The notes beneath the pieces were generated by a model, which was given only the letters and a program-made list of their open reading frames with translations, was not told where the DNA came from and searched no databases. A stretch of 29,337 bases of DNA. Source: an uncultured Flavobacteriales bacterium (GTDB lineage: Bacteria; Bacteroidota; Bacteroidia; Flavobacteriales; Crocinitomicaceae). Both the position numbers and the translations under genes were made by a program. This document shows positions 8,215 through 16,462 of the stretch, in pieces (position 1 is the stretch's first letter; each line of letters begins with the position of its first letter). Location: positions 1 through 29,337 of the forward strand of contig CAMLIF010000037.1 in assembly GCA_946479985.1 (NCBI GenBank), in the 5' to 3' direction.

Positions 8215-8574
8215 TCAGGAAATTGCGGCTATAGCAGCTTCCATTTCGGGAACAAGTTTCCTGAATCTGCTTAAAATTTCTTCCGACAGCTCTTCTTTCA
8301 AATTCTTTTCAAGCGCACTCAGCTCTTTCCCAAAATAAACGGAACCCATTTGAGCAAATCGCCCTGAAAGTTTGTGAGCCAGCATTAGCAGCTCTGCCCT
8401 GTTCTCCGTTTTGACAAATTCTTTTATCAAAACCAGATCTCTTAGAGAAACCTCAACAAACTGCTGTTTGATCTCTTCAAACATCAGCTCATCAGGAATC
8501 ATTTTTCTTAAGACCGTGAAATCAAATTTCAAACGTTCGTCACCTTCCAAATAATCATCTGTGCCAGTTTTCAT
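8215..8574 (-). CDS. Hpt (histidine phosphotransfer) domain protein
   Basis: A 119-residue cytoplasmic four-helix-bundle protein. The core LAHKLSGRFAQMGSVYFG corresponds to the Hpt motif AHxLKGSxxxLG, with the histidine of AHKL as the phospho-acceptor and helices before and after (DLVLIKEFVKTENRAELLML; KELSALEKNLKEELS). The ATG at 8574 (MKTGTDDYLEGDE) is taken because the sequence upstream (MPDQRVDFSTFWF) has no domain similarity. It would relay phosphate between a hybrid kinase and a response regulator. The gene converges with the sigma-54 regulator, stop codons being separated by one base, so the two mRNAs may overlap antisense. A partnership is inference. Confidence 0.82.
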   Translation of the reverse strand: MKTGTDDYLEGDERLKFDFTVLRKMIPDELMFEEIKQQFVEVSLRDLVLIKEFVKTENRAELLMLAHKLSGRFAQMGSVYFGKELSALEKNLKEELSEEILSRFRKLVPEMEAAIAAIS

Positions 8575-8725
8575 AAGCCTTAGATTTGCTCGATTAAATA
8601 TACCCGTAAAACAATTCCACAAAAACCAAAAAGTGCTAAAATCTACTCTTTGATCCGGCACAAGTAATCAAGCTAAATTCCTACATTCGCACAAATTAGA
8701 ATTGAATTACTTAAAAAAACAGGTG

Positions 8726-10099
8726 ATGAATAGACTATTACTGCTTTTGTGCCTTGTCTGCACAAGCGTGTTTGCACAGCATAAAGAAGACTCTGTATTG
8801 ATCCGCCAGATTTTTGACGAAGCACTTCTTCGCGGAAAATCACATGAAGACTTAAGAGAATTGTGTAAAAATATCGGTCCACGGCTGAGCGGATCTTCAC
8901 AAGCAGAAATGGCTGTTTATTGGGCTGAATCAAAAATGAAAACCTACGGATTTGAAAATGTGATCCTGCAACCGGTAATGGTTCCGCATTGGGAACGCGG
9001 AAATAAAGAAACTGCCTGGTTTAAAACAAAAACCGGAGAAATTGTTCCGTTGAAAATGATTGCTTTAGGTGGTTCAATCGGAACAAACGGAACCATGAAA
9101 GCAGAAGTAATAGAATTTACATCGCTGGATGCGTTAAAAAAAGCGACAAAATCACAGGTTGAAGGGAAAATTGTTTTCCTGAACCAGCCTATGAATCCGG
9201 CAGATATTACCACTTTTCAAGCTTACGGTGGTTGTTACGCTATTCGTGGTGAAGGTGCTGTTGAAGGATCAAAATTAGGCGCAGTTGCAGTAATCATTCG
9301 TTCATTGGCACTTCCGCAAGACGATTTCCCGCATACAGGATCCATGCATTATGATGATGCCATTTCAAAAATTCCTGCAGGTGCACTGTCAACAAATTCC
9401 TCCAATTTACTTTCAGATGCAATCAAAAACGGAAAAATAGAAGTCATTATGGAAATGGATTGCAGATCTTTTCCTGATGTGATTTCGTACAACGTTATCG
9501 GCGAAATCAAAGGAACTAAATTCCCGAATAAGGTCATTACCATTGGCGGACATTTGGATTCCTGGGATCAGGGAGAAGGCGCTCACGACGATGGTGCAGG
9601 AATTGTACACTGCTTAGAAGCGATCAGAATTTTAAAAACGCTCAAATTAAAACCTGAAAACACCATTCGCGTGGTTTGTTTTATGAATGAAGAGAACGGG
9701 AACAAAGGCGGAATCGGCTATGCTGAATGGGTAAAGGAAAACGGCGAAGAACACATTGCCGCTGTTGAAAGTGACAGAGGCGGTTTTGCCCCGCGCGGAT
9801 TTGAGAGCGACGGTTCTCAGGAACAACTGGAACTTATCCAGGGATTTGAAACCTTACTAAAACCGTATCAATTATATCATTTCGAAAAAGGATATGGCGG
9901 TGTAGATATTGGTCCGTTAAAAAAGCAATATCCGGGTATTGCCCTTTACGGTTTTGTTCCGGATTCTCAGCGTTATTTTGATTTCCATCATGCCGAAAGC
10001 GATGTTTTTGAAAGCGTCAATAAACGGGAATTGGAATTGGGTGCCGGAAGTATGGCGGCATTTCTTTATTTGCTGGATAAAAGTATTTCAACCTTGTAA
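8726..10099 (+). CDS. secreted M28 family metallopeptidase
   Basis: A 457-residue exported zinc exopeptidase resembling carboxypeptidase Q/plasma glutamate carboxypeptidase. The signal peptide is MNRLLLLLCLVCTSVFAQ, which fixes the ATG at 8726 rather than the TTG at 8702. A protease-associated-like insert (about GKIVFLNQ through GALSTNSSNLL) precedes the metal site. Zinc ligands are visible in order: GGHLDSWD, AHDDGAG, the catalytic NEENG, the aspartate of AVESDRGG and the histidine of FDFHHAESD. All key residues are present, so it should be active in the periplasm or outside, trimming peptides for nutrition. It stands alone, with an unrelated gene converging from the other side. Confidence 0.92.
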   Translation: MNRLLLLLCLVCTSVFAQHKEDSVLIRQIFDEALLRGKSHEDLRELCKNIGPRLSGSSQAEMAVYWAESKMKTYGFENVILQPVMVPHWERGNKETAWFKTKTGEIVPLKMIALGGSIGTNGTMKAEVIEFTSLDALKKATKSQVEGKIVFLNQPMNPADITTFQAYGGCYAIRGEGAVEGSKLGAVAVIIRSLALPQDDFPHTGSMHYDDAISKIPAGALSTNSSNLLSDAIKNGKIEVIMEMDCRSFPDVISYNVIGEIKGTKFPNKVITIGGHLDSWDQGEGAHDDGAGIVHCLEAIRILKTLKLKPENTIRVVCFMNEENGNKGGIGYAEWVKENGEEHIAAVESDRGGFAPRGFESDGSQEQLELIQGFETLLKPYQLYHFEKGYGGVDIGPLKKQYPGIALYGFVPDSQRYFDFHHAESDVFESVNKRELELGAGSMAAFLYLLDKSISTL

Positions 10100-10147
10100 A
10101 CCGAATAACTTGCGTAGAATACAGTACAATCTAAAAAGTTGAAAGTG

Positions 10148-10486
10148 CTATTTCTTTATGAAAATTGTAGCAACCACGGTTGGGTCAAAAGTAGTTTGAA
10201 TGAAAGCTTTATTTTCCGGATTGGCCTCTAAAACCAATGCTGCGTTGTCTCCTACATCAATTACTTTGTCAAGTCCAAAACGACTGAAACCATTTTCCAG
10301 TTTGATAAGCCTGCTCACAATTTCATTTCCGGAATGAGGAAACAAAACAAAAATTTCCTTTTGAAGAATATCAAACTGATAAGATAATGGACCTCCCGAT
10401 TTCAGTTTTCCTGCAAGAGCAATATGTCCTTTTTCATTCCCGAACCGAAACAGTTCATAAACCTCAAATTCACCGATTATATTCAT
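10148..10486 (-). CDS. conserved-looking hypothetical protein
   Basis: A 112-residue protein I do not recognise. It has no signal peptide or membrane segment and reads as a compact alpha/beta domain: strands in NIIGEFEVYELFRFG, HIALAGKLKSG and FDILQKEIFVLFP, and a helix or strand tail DNAALVLEANPENKAF followed by VVATIFIKK. The ATG at 10486 is the only in-frame start. Codon use and lack of internal irregularity favour a real gene, and it occupies space between the peptidase and the SprB-repeat gene that would otherwise be empty. No function is assigned. Confidence 0.65.
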   Translation of the reverse strand: MNIIGEFEVYELFRFGNEKGHIALAGKLKSGGPLSYQFDILQKEIFVLFPHSGNEIVSRLIKLENGFSRFGLDKVIDVGDNAALVLEANPENKAFIQTTFDPTVVATIFIKK

Positions 10487-10627
10487 ATCAGATAAGAACT
10501 TTAACTTCGAAAGTTTTTTTGCTAAAATAGAGAATCAATTTACGGATTGCCAGATCCACGGGACAAAAAGCAAAAAGAATTGTCCAATTTTCAGAAATGA
10601 ACTAGCTTTAAGCAAAATTTGAAACCT

Positions 10628-11974
10628 ATGAAACATCTGTACTCACTAATCCTCACATTGGTCATTCTAACTTTTTCTAATGTAAGTTCAGCACAACAAT
10701 TTGTAACAACTACCAATGTAACCGGACCTTCAACATGCGACGGGACTGCGTTGAACACTGCCTTCAACAGCTTTGGTCCTCCTATGCACACGTGGAGCTG
10801 GTACCAGGATTCAACGCAGATAGCCGGTTTGGATTCCATGGTCACAGATCTTTGTGCGGGCAGCTATTCCCTTGTTTTAGATTCTATGGGAGTTACGGTT
10901 TATACCGAATACTTTACAATTGGTGATCCTTGTTTTGGATTTTCGGGTACGTATTCAATCACAAACTGTTCTCCAAACAACTGTGACGGAAATATCACTT
11001 TCATACCTGTCGGAGGTTCTGCTCCGTACACTTATATCTGGTCGAACGGAACAACAACGATGTCGCCCGGCGATTTATGTCCTGGTACCTACATGTTATC
11101 GTGTGCCGATTCATACGGATGCTCAGCAACATATACATTCTCTGTTGGCGATGATACTTTGAGTTACTTTTATCCGAATCTTACAACAGTAGAAGACTAT
11201 GGAACTGTTTGTACAGGCCAGGCTTACGTAAATCCAACGGGAGGAACAGCTCCATACTCTGTAAGTTGGAGCACGGGCGACACAACAACACTTATTGACA
11301 GTTTGTGTGCCGGAATCTATTCGGTTACCGTGTGGGATGCGAATTTGGACAGCACATCTGTTAGTTTCATAATTGTTGATTCAACAACTTATTACGGAAA
11401 CAATCCTTACCCGAATGATCCGATAGTTGATTCATTGTATTTGGACCTGGTTACAAACTGTGAAATAAATTACAATGAAATTGATTCTGCATCCCTGTAC
11501 CAGGCCGTTTATGATTCGATCAATGAAAACCTATACGTTACTTGGGCCGTTTATACGCCAACAGATACGACTTACATTAACGATACGTTAGGATTTGCCG
11601 GAGGCGCGGGAGTTTATTCTCTTACTATTTCAGTTTATTGTCCGAATAAGTCCATTAACGACTTCTTCAAAATACAAAGCACCTTCTCCTTTAACGGAAC
11701 CAGTGTCGAAAATTTGGCTGTGAACGAAAATCTGCTTGAATCGATCAGCATTTATCCGAATCCATTTACAAATTCGCTGTTGATAGACAACATGGACGGA
11801 GCTGTTCAAAATTTGAAATTGATTGATCTGAACGGTCGACTAATTTCGGAAAAGTCTGCGTTGAATAATGAGATCATTCAATTGGATGACTTAGAATTTG
11901 TTCATTCAGGAACATACATCCTGATTCTTTCAGGAGAAAACACTGCTAAAGCATTCAAGGTTACCAAGTTTTAA
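10628..11974 (+). CDS. T9SS cargo protein with SprB-type repeats
   Basis: A 448-residue secreted protein. The ATG at 10628 begins a Sec signal peptide (MKHLYSLILTLVILTFSNVSSAQ). The body holds at least two SprB-like repeats with the hallmark pattern GGSAPYTYIWSNGTTT...LCPGTY and GGTAPYSVSWSTGDTT...LCAGIY, plus a degenerate one near the N-terminus. The last about 75 residues form a type A T9SS sorting domain (SISIYPNPFTNSLLIDN, LIDLNGRLI, GTYILIL), so after the outer membrane secretion system it should be displayed on or released from the cell surface. SprB-type proteins are often adhesins for gliding; this one is far smaller than SprB. A terminator follows. Confidence 0.93.
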   Translation: MKHLYSLILTLVILTFSNVSSAQQFVTTTNVTGPSTCDGTALNTAFNSFGPPMHTWSWYQDSTQIAGLDSMVTDLCAGSYSLVLDSMGVTVYTEYFTIGDPCFGFSGTYSITNCSPNNCDGNITFIPVGGSAPYTYIWSNGTTTMSPGDLCPGTYMLSCADSYGCSATYTFSVGDDTLSYFYPNLTTVEDYGTVCTGQAYVNPTGGTAPYSVSWSTGDTTTLIDSLCAGIYSVTVWDANLDSTSVSFIIVDSTTYYGNNPYPNDPIVDSLYLDLVTNCEINYNEIDSASLYQAVYDSINENLYVTWAVYTPTDTTYINDTLGFAGGAGVYSLTISVYCPNKSINDFFKIQSTFSFNGTSVENLAVNENLLESISIYPNPFTNSLLIDNMDGAVQNLKLIDLNGRLISEKSALNNEIIQLDDLEFVHSGTYILILSGENTAKAFKVTKF

Positions 11975-11992
11975 GAACAACTTTAAATAATT

Positions 11993-12030
11993 AAAATCCC
12001 GTTCAGGCTATACTTGGACGGGATTTTTTA
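11993..12030 (+). terminator. Rho-independent terminator
   Basis: AAAATCCCGT (11993-12002) pairs perfectly with ACGGGATTTT (12018-12027), with a 15-nt loop and a T run, 18 bp after the SprB-repeat gene. Confidence 0.82.
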
Positions 12031-12178
12031 TTTGGATTAATCGTCACAAAAACAATTGTTCTGATCTTACAAATCGGTTTGTTTCGAATCCCTCTTCAGC
12101 AATTTTACGATTGTTAAGAATGTTAACAAAATCTGAATATTTTTTTAAGATAAAAGTCCAAAAAACGTTGAAACCTAC

Positions 12179-12186
12179 TACCTTTG
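12179..12186 (+). promoter_or_regulatory. -7 element for the SPT-like gene
   Basis: TACCTTTG followed by C matches TAnnTTTG and gives a leader of roughly 40 nt to the ATG at 12235. A -33 TTG at the usual spacing is not visible. Confidence 0.4.
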
Positions 12187-12234
12187 CGAACAATTGATGA
12201 GATTGTTCTTTGAACAGTCGACAAAAGATAAAGT

Positions 12235-13500
12235 ATGGCAGATATTTTTGAAAAAATCGAACGTAATCGCGGACCAATTGGTCAGTATTCAAAAGGCGTT
12301 CATGGTTATTTTACTTTTCCTAAGCTGGAAGGTGAGTTAGGAAACAAAATGATTTTCCGCGGAAAAGAGTGTTTAGTTTGGTCTTTGAACAACTACCTTG
12401 GATTGGCAAATCACCCTGAAGTTCGTAAGGCAGACGCTGATGCAGCTGCTCAATATGGTTTGGCTTACCCGATGGGAGCTCGTATGATGACTGGTCAAAC
12501 AAGTGAGCACGAGAAGCTGGAAAACGAACTGGCTGACTTCATGGGGTATGAAGATTGTATCTTAATGAACTTCGGTTACCAGGGAATGGTATCTGCAATT
12601 GACTGTTTGGTTGACAGAAGTGATATTATTGTTTACGATTCTGAATCTCACGCTTGTATTTTGGATGGTATGCGTTTACACACAGGTAAGCGTTTTGTTT
12701 TCCAGCACAACGACATGGAGAGTTTCGACAAACAAATGAGAAATGCAACTCGTTTAGCTGAAACAACCGGTGGCGGAATCTTGGTTATTACTGAAGGAGT
12801 TTTCGGTATGGCAGGTGACCAGGGAAAAATCAAAGAAATTATTGACTTCCGTAAGTCAGGGAAATACAACTTCCGTTTGTTCGTAGATGATGCACACGGA
12901 TTCGGAACATTGGGTGAAACCGGTCAGGGTGCTGGTGAAGCTCAGGGAGTTCAAAGCGAAATCGATATTTTATTCGGAACTTTTGCAAAATCAATGTCTT
13001 CAATCGGAGGATTCATTTGTGCGAAAGAGTCAATTATTGAATACTTCCGATACAACATGCGTTCTCAAATGTTTGCAAAAGCATTGCCTATCACAATCAC
13101 GATTGGCGCCCGTAAGCGTTTGGAGTTATTGCGTACTCAACCTGAATTGAAAAACAAACTGTGGGAAATTGCAAATGCACTTCAATCAGGTTTCTTAAAA
13201 GCCGGATTTGACATTGGTGCAACTAACTCACCGGTTACTCCTGTTTTCATGAAAGGAAACCTGGCAGAAGCTACAAACCTGACTGTGGATCTTCGTGAGA
13301 ACTACAATATCTTCTGTTCTATCGTAATTTATCCTGTTGTACCGAAAGACGTAATTATGCTGCGTATTATTCCTACGGCAGCACATACGTTAGAAGATGT
13401 TGAATACACAATTGAAACTTTCAAAAAACTGAAAGACAAATTAGATGCAGGTGCATACAAAGCTGATGAATTGGCTTCAGTTGAAGTAGACAAAAAATAA
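12235..13500 (+). CDS. alpha-oxoamine synthase, SPT/cysteate acyltransferase-like
   Basis: A 421-residue fold-type I PLP enzyme of the alpha-oxoamine synthase family (serine palmitoyltransferase, KBL, 8-amino-7-oxononanoate synthase). Visible: SLNNYLGL near the substrate site, SHACILDG with the histidine that stacks on PLP, VDDAHGFGTLG with the PLP-nitrogen aspartate, and GTFAKSMSSIGGF with the Schiff-base lysine K252. The family decarboxylatively condenses an amino acid with an acyl thioester. SMSSIGGF resembles the SPT signature (SKS-x2-SIGGF) more than KBL, so making a long-chain base for sphingolipids or, with cysteate, the sulfonolipid capnine is the best inference. No fatty acid or lipid gene is adjacent. 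The gene has its own promoter-like site and terminator. Confidence 0.85.
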   Translation: MADIFEKIERNRGPIGQYSKGVHGYFTFPKLEGELGNKMIFRGKECLVWSLNNYLGLANHPEVRKADADAAAQYGLAYPMGARMMTGQTSEHEKLENELADFMGYEDCILMNFGYQGMVSAIDCLVDRSDIIVYDSESHACILDGMRLHTGKRFVFQHNDMESFDKQMRNATRLAETTGGGILVITEGVFGMAGDQGKIKEIIDFRKSGKYNFRLFVDDAHGFGTLGETGQGAGEAQGVQSEIDILFGTFAKSMSSIGGFICAKESIIEYFRYNMRSQMFAKALPITITIGARKRLELLRTQPELKNKLWEIANALQSGFLKAGFDIGATNSPVTPVFMKGNLAEATNLTVDLRENYNIFCSIVIYPVVPKDVIMLRIIPTAAHTLEDVEYTIETFKKLKDKLDAGAYKADELASVEVDKK

Positions 13501-13531
13501 CACATCTCCACTCGCGTGGTATTGAAAATAT

Positions 13532-13562
13532 AAAAGCTTCGGTAAAACCGGAGCTTTTTTGT
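13532..13562 (+). terminator. Rho-independent terminator
   Basis: AAAAGCT plus CGGT (13532-13543) pairs with ACCG plus AGCTTTT (13547-13558) around a T/G pair, with a 3-nt loop and a T run. It ends the SPT-like gene. Confidence 0.88.
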
Positions 13563-13841
13563 TTATACTTATTTAAGTATCTTTTTCTGTTAGTTTTTCC
13601 TATTAAGATTCCTCACTCAAAACTCACAGAGCACAACTACTATCTTCTTCATGTGAAGGATAAGCAGTTCGCTTCCACCTTTCAAAGAACGTAACAAATG
13701 GATTTTCCAAAATCAACCCCGATATCTTTTTATTCTTAGGAATAACAGAATGGAAAATCAAATATGCCAATATGAAAAATGAAACCACTCATATTCAAAG
13801 CATTGTTTTATTTTTGCCTTACACTCTCCAATCCTACATGA
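13563..13841. other. non-coding gap before the histidine kinase
   Basis: No open frame or known RNA is recognised here. A weak AT hairpin (ATACTT/AAGTAT, 13565-13580) followed by Ts may back up the preceding terminator. The proximal end carries the kinase's -7-like element. The rest shows no pattern I can assign. Confidence 0.4.
13809..13816 (+). promoter_or_regulatory. -7 element for the histidine kinase
   Basis: TATTTTTG followed by CC matches the Bacteroidota -7 consensus, 25 nt before the ATG at 13842. No TTG is found 19 nt upstream. Confidence 0.4.
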
Positions 13842-15080
13842 ATGACTCATTTGTTATCTAAAATATTTACACCTCCCCCAATTTCTACCGATGATTACGA
13901 TCACTTATCCCGCTACTACTTAGCTTACCGGTCTACTGTCTTCTTTGCATTCACTATTACCATCCTGGAATTAACACTTTCAATTACCGGTGCTTATTTC
14001 ACAGCGCTGATAGTTATTCCGCCGCTAGTAGCTATTTATGTGTCTATCTACATGATTATACGCACAAAAGACATTTTTGCACCTGCAGTAGTATTAAATA
14101 TTATCGGCGTATTAGCTTGTCAAATAGGAGTTTGGATGATAAAAGACCAGCCTCATTTTGCCGACCTCCTGTGGATGGTAGTGAGCATTCTATTTGCATT
14201 TTTACTATTACGACCGTCATTCGGAATAGTAACTTCCATTATTCACGGTACTTCCGCATCCTTGTTCGTGATCTTCAAACTGAATAGTCCGGAACAGGTA
14301 CCAAACACAGATTTGGAGCTTCCGGATCTTATAGCTCAGGCTGTGAACATCATTGTTTGCTTTTCCGTTATTGCCTACCTTGTTTATCAATATTATCTGA
14401 GCTCACAATTTGCAAAAGTTCAGTTAAACCAGGCACAGGAAGTGCTTCAGGAACAATACAATATCATTTCCAAGCAAAATGAAGAAAAAACTGTGATGCT
14501 GAAAGAAATTCATCACCGTGTAAAAAACAACCTGCAGATAATCACAAGCTTGCTTCGTCTGCAGGCCAGAGAACTTGAAAGTCCTGAAGCAATTGCCAAA
14601 TTCAAGGATGCAACACACCGTGTTATCGCTATGTCTATGATTCATGAAAAAATGTATCAAAGCGATGAACTTTCAACCATGCACCTGAAAGAGTATCTGA
14701 ATGGTTTAACACAAGACCTGGTTTCCTCTTATCAAAGTGGTTACGACGTAAAAATCTCAATTGATTGTACAGTAGAATCTGTTGGTTTAAAATCCATTGT
14801 TCCTCTTGCTTTAATTCTGAATGAATTAATCTCCAACTCATTAAAGTACGCGTTCGATTCTTATGACGATTCCACCATTTCCATTGATTTCCATCACCTG
14901 GAAGGAACGAACTGCCGTTTACTCTACAAAGACAACGGAACATGGAAAGAGCCAAGCAGAAAAGGCAGTTTTGGAATGGACCTCATTGATTCGTTGACAC
15001 ATCAGCTGGAAGGAAGCCTGAAAACAACTACTTACCCGGAAACAAGCTTTGAGTTTATCTTCAGTCCTGTAGAGGATTAG
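13842..15080 (+). CDS. membrane sensor histidine kinase, HisKA_2 type
   Basis: A 412-residue kinase. The N-terminal 190 residues hold about six hydrophobic segments (starting STVFFAFTITILELTLSI and ending IIVCFSVIAYLVYQYYL) with little periplasmic sequence, so the signal may be sensed within the membrane. A linker coiled coil (QLNQAQEVLQEQYNIISKQ) leads to the HisKA_2 box KEIHHRVKNNLQ with phospho-acceptor H225. The ATPase domain has the N box ALILNELISNSLKYAF and a glycine box GSFGMDLIDSL. The overlapping ATG at 13838 gives only a few codons and is rejected. No response regulator is adjacent. A REP-like element starts directly at the stop codon. Confidence 0.93.
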   Translation: MTHLLSKIFTPPPISTDDYDHLSRYYLAYRSTVFFAFTITILELTLSITGAYFTALIVIPPLVAIYVSIYMIIRTKDIFAPAVVLNIIGVLACQIGVWMIKDQPHFADLLWMVVSILFAFLLLRPSFGIVTSIIHGTSASLFVIFKLNSPEQVPNTDLELPDLIAQAVNIIVCFSVIAYLVYQYYLSSQFAKVQLNQAQEVLQEQYNIISKQNEEKTVMLKEIHHRVKNNLQIITSLLRLQARELESPEAIAKFKDATHRVIAMSMIHEKMYQSDELSTMHLKEYLNGLTQDLVSSYQSGYDVKISIDCTVESVGLKSIVPLALILNELISNSLKYAFDSYDDSTISIDFHHLEGTNCRLLYKDNGTWKEPSRKGSFGMDLIDSLTHQLEGSLKTTTYPETSFEFIFSPVED

Positions 15081-15101
15081 CTTCGACTCCGCTCAGCTAC
15101 C
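15080..15101. repeat. REP-like palindromic element, copy 1
   Basis: CTTCGACTCCGCTCAGCTAC begins right after the TAG of the histidine kinase. It shares CTTCGAC, CTCAGC and ACCTC with the copy at 18285-18310 inside the amino-acid dehydrogenase. Words of this type are common short dispersed repeats in bacterial genomes (established knowledge); genome copy number was not checked. Confidence 0.55.
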
Positions 15102-15145
15102 TCCGTACTTCTAAATTCAAATAGTTAATATATGTACAACAAAAA

Positions 15146-15166
15146 AGCGCTTCGGGTACGAGCGCT
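15146..15166 (-). terminator. distal hairpin, second terminator candidate
   Basis: AGCGCT (15146-15151) is repeated as its own inverse at 15161-15166 with a 9-nt loop. On the minus strand a six-T run follows, so it could back up the acyl-CoA dehydrogenase terminator. Confidence 0.5.
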
Positions 15167-15167
15167 A

Positions 15168-15185
15168 AAAATTCGCGCATTCGCG
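15168..15185. repeat. degenerate copy of the ATTCGTGCATTCGTGG word
   Basis: AATTCGCGCATTCGCGG differs from AATTCGTGCATTCGTGG at 29042-29058 by two C/T changes. Both are intergenic. It looks like an isolated arm of the repeat at 28979-29059. Confidence 0.5.
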
Positions 15186-15186
15186 G

Positions 15187-15226
15187 CAAAAAAAAAAAAA
15201 GACCATCAAGGCAAGCCGAGATGGTC
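15187..15226 (-). terminator. Rho-independent terminator of the acyl-CoA dehydrogenase
   Basis: GACCATC (15201-15207) pairs with GATGGTC (15220-15226). On the minus strand the stem is followed by 13 uninterrupted Ts (A run at 15188-15200), 24 bp after the stop. Confidence 0.88.
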
Positions 15227-15250
15227 AATATGAATTTTAGTGGGTTCCGG

Positions 15251-16393
15251 CTAGTCAGCCAAAACGTTTCTAGAAATAACAATCTTCTGAACTTCAGATG
15301 TTCCTTCGTAAATCTGAGTAATTTTCGCATCGCGCATCAAACGCTCAACGTGGTACTCTTTCACATATCCGTAACCGCCATGAATTTGAACCGCCTCAAC
15401 TGTTTGTTCCATCGCAACTTTAGAAGCATACAACTTAGCCATTGCTGATGATTGGTCAAAATTACGTCCTGCATCTTTATCAGTAGCAGCACGGTAAACC
15501 AACAAACGGGCAGCTTCAATTTCAGTAGCCATATCAGCAATTTTGAAAGCGATAGCCTGGTGTTTGTAAATCTCTTTTCCGAAAGCTTTACGTTCCTTTG
15601 AATAAGCAACAGCCAATTCAAAAGCTCCGCCGGCAATTCCTAAAGCCTGAGCAGCAATCCCGATACGACCACCGGAAAGCGTTTTCATTGCGAATTTGAA
15701 TCCGAATCCATCTTCACCAATGCGGTTTGCTTTCGGCACTTTTACGTCGTTAAACATCAATGTATGCGTATCACTTCCGCGAATTCCTAATTTATCTTCT
15801 TTCGCTCCAACGATAAATCCTTCCATTCCACGCTCAATAATCAACGCGTTGATTCCTCTGTGACCCAATTCAGGGTTTGTTTGAGCAATCACAATGTAAG
15901 TAGAAGCCGTTGAACCATTTGTAATCCAGTTTTTTGTTCCGTTTACTAAATAGTAATCTCCCATATCAACTGCAGTTGTACGCTGAGAAGTTGCGTCAGA
16001 ACCAGCTTCCGGTTCCGACAAACAAAATGCTCCGATTTTCTCCCCTGTTGCCAACGGAACTAAGAATTTTTGCTTTTGCTCTTCGTTTCCGAATTTTTCC
16101 AATCCCCAACAAACCAATGAATTGTTTACAGACATACATACCGATGAAGATGCATCAACTTTGGAAATTTCTTCCATCGCTAAAACATACGACATTGTAT
16201 CCATACCGCCGCCGCCGTATTTCGGATCAACCATCATTCCTAAAAACCCTAGTTCTCCAAGTTGTTTCATCTCTTCGACAGGAAATTTTTGTTCACGGTC
16301 ACGCTCTATTACACCTGGCTTTAAAACGTTTTGAGCAAAGTCTCTTGCAGCATCTCTTACCGCTTTTTGTTCTTCTGTTAGTTCGAAATTCAT
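15251..16393 (-). CDS. acyl-CoA dehydrogenase, short-chain type
   Basis: A 380-residue FAD enzyme of the acyl-CoA dehydrogenase family, oxidising acyl-CoA to trans-2-enoyl-CoA in beta-oxidation and passing electrons to ETF. The N-terminal helical domain begins FELTEEQKAVRDAARDFAQ. The family signature CLSEPEAGSDA lies in the middle domain, and the C-terminal signature includes HGGYGYVKEYHVERLMRDA. The catalytic base is the glutamate of QIYEGTSEVQ, the position used by short-chain/butyryl-CoA dehydrogenases. Length is normal and nothing is missing. The chain length preferred cannot be read reliably. It is monocistronic and divergent from anmK across 69 bp. Confidence 0.95.
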   Translation of the reverse strand: MNFELTEEQKAVRDAARDFAQNVLKPGVIERDREQKFPVEEMKQLGELGFLGMMVDPKYGGGGMDTMSYVLAMEEISKVDASSSVCMSVNNSLVCWGLEKFGNEEQKQKFLVPLATGEKIGAFCLSEPEAGSDATSQRTTAVDMGDYYLVNGTKNWITNGSTASTYIVIAQTNPELGHRGINALIIERGMEGFIVGAKEDKLGIRGSDTHTLMFNDVKVPKANRIGEDGFGFKFAMKTLSGGRIGIAAQALGIAGGAFELAVAYSKERKAFGKEIYKHQAIAFKIADMATEIEAARLLVYRAATDKDAGRNFDQSSAMAKLYASKVAMEQTVEAVQIHGGYGYVKEYHVERLMRDAKITQIYEGTSEVQKIVISRNVLAD

Positions 16394-16412
16394 TTCGTAT
16401 GAGAGTTTATTC

Positions 16413-16420
16413 TATTTTTG
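16413..16420 (+). promoter_or_regulatory. -7 element for anmK
   Basis: TATTTTTG fits TAnnTTTG and would give a leader of about 35 nt to the ATG at 16463. No -33 TTG at the right spacing. Confidence 0.4.
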
Positions 16421-16430
16421 TTAAAGAACG

Positions 16431-16438
16431 CAAATTTA
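16431..16438 (-). promoter_or_regulatory. -7 element for the acyl-CoA dehydrogenase
   Basis: Minus-strand TAAATTTG followed by C fits TAnnTTTGC, 37 nt before the ATG at 16393. It overlaps the expected transcript start of anmK, so the two divergent promoters may compete. Confidence 0.4.
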
Positions 16439-16462
16439 CCTATAAACTTGTAATCTACAGTT

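Noticed and set aside
12044..12292. Minus-strand frame over the SPT-like gene's promoter region
   Set aside because: It overlaps the -7 element and the start of a well-supported gene and has no recognisable feature.
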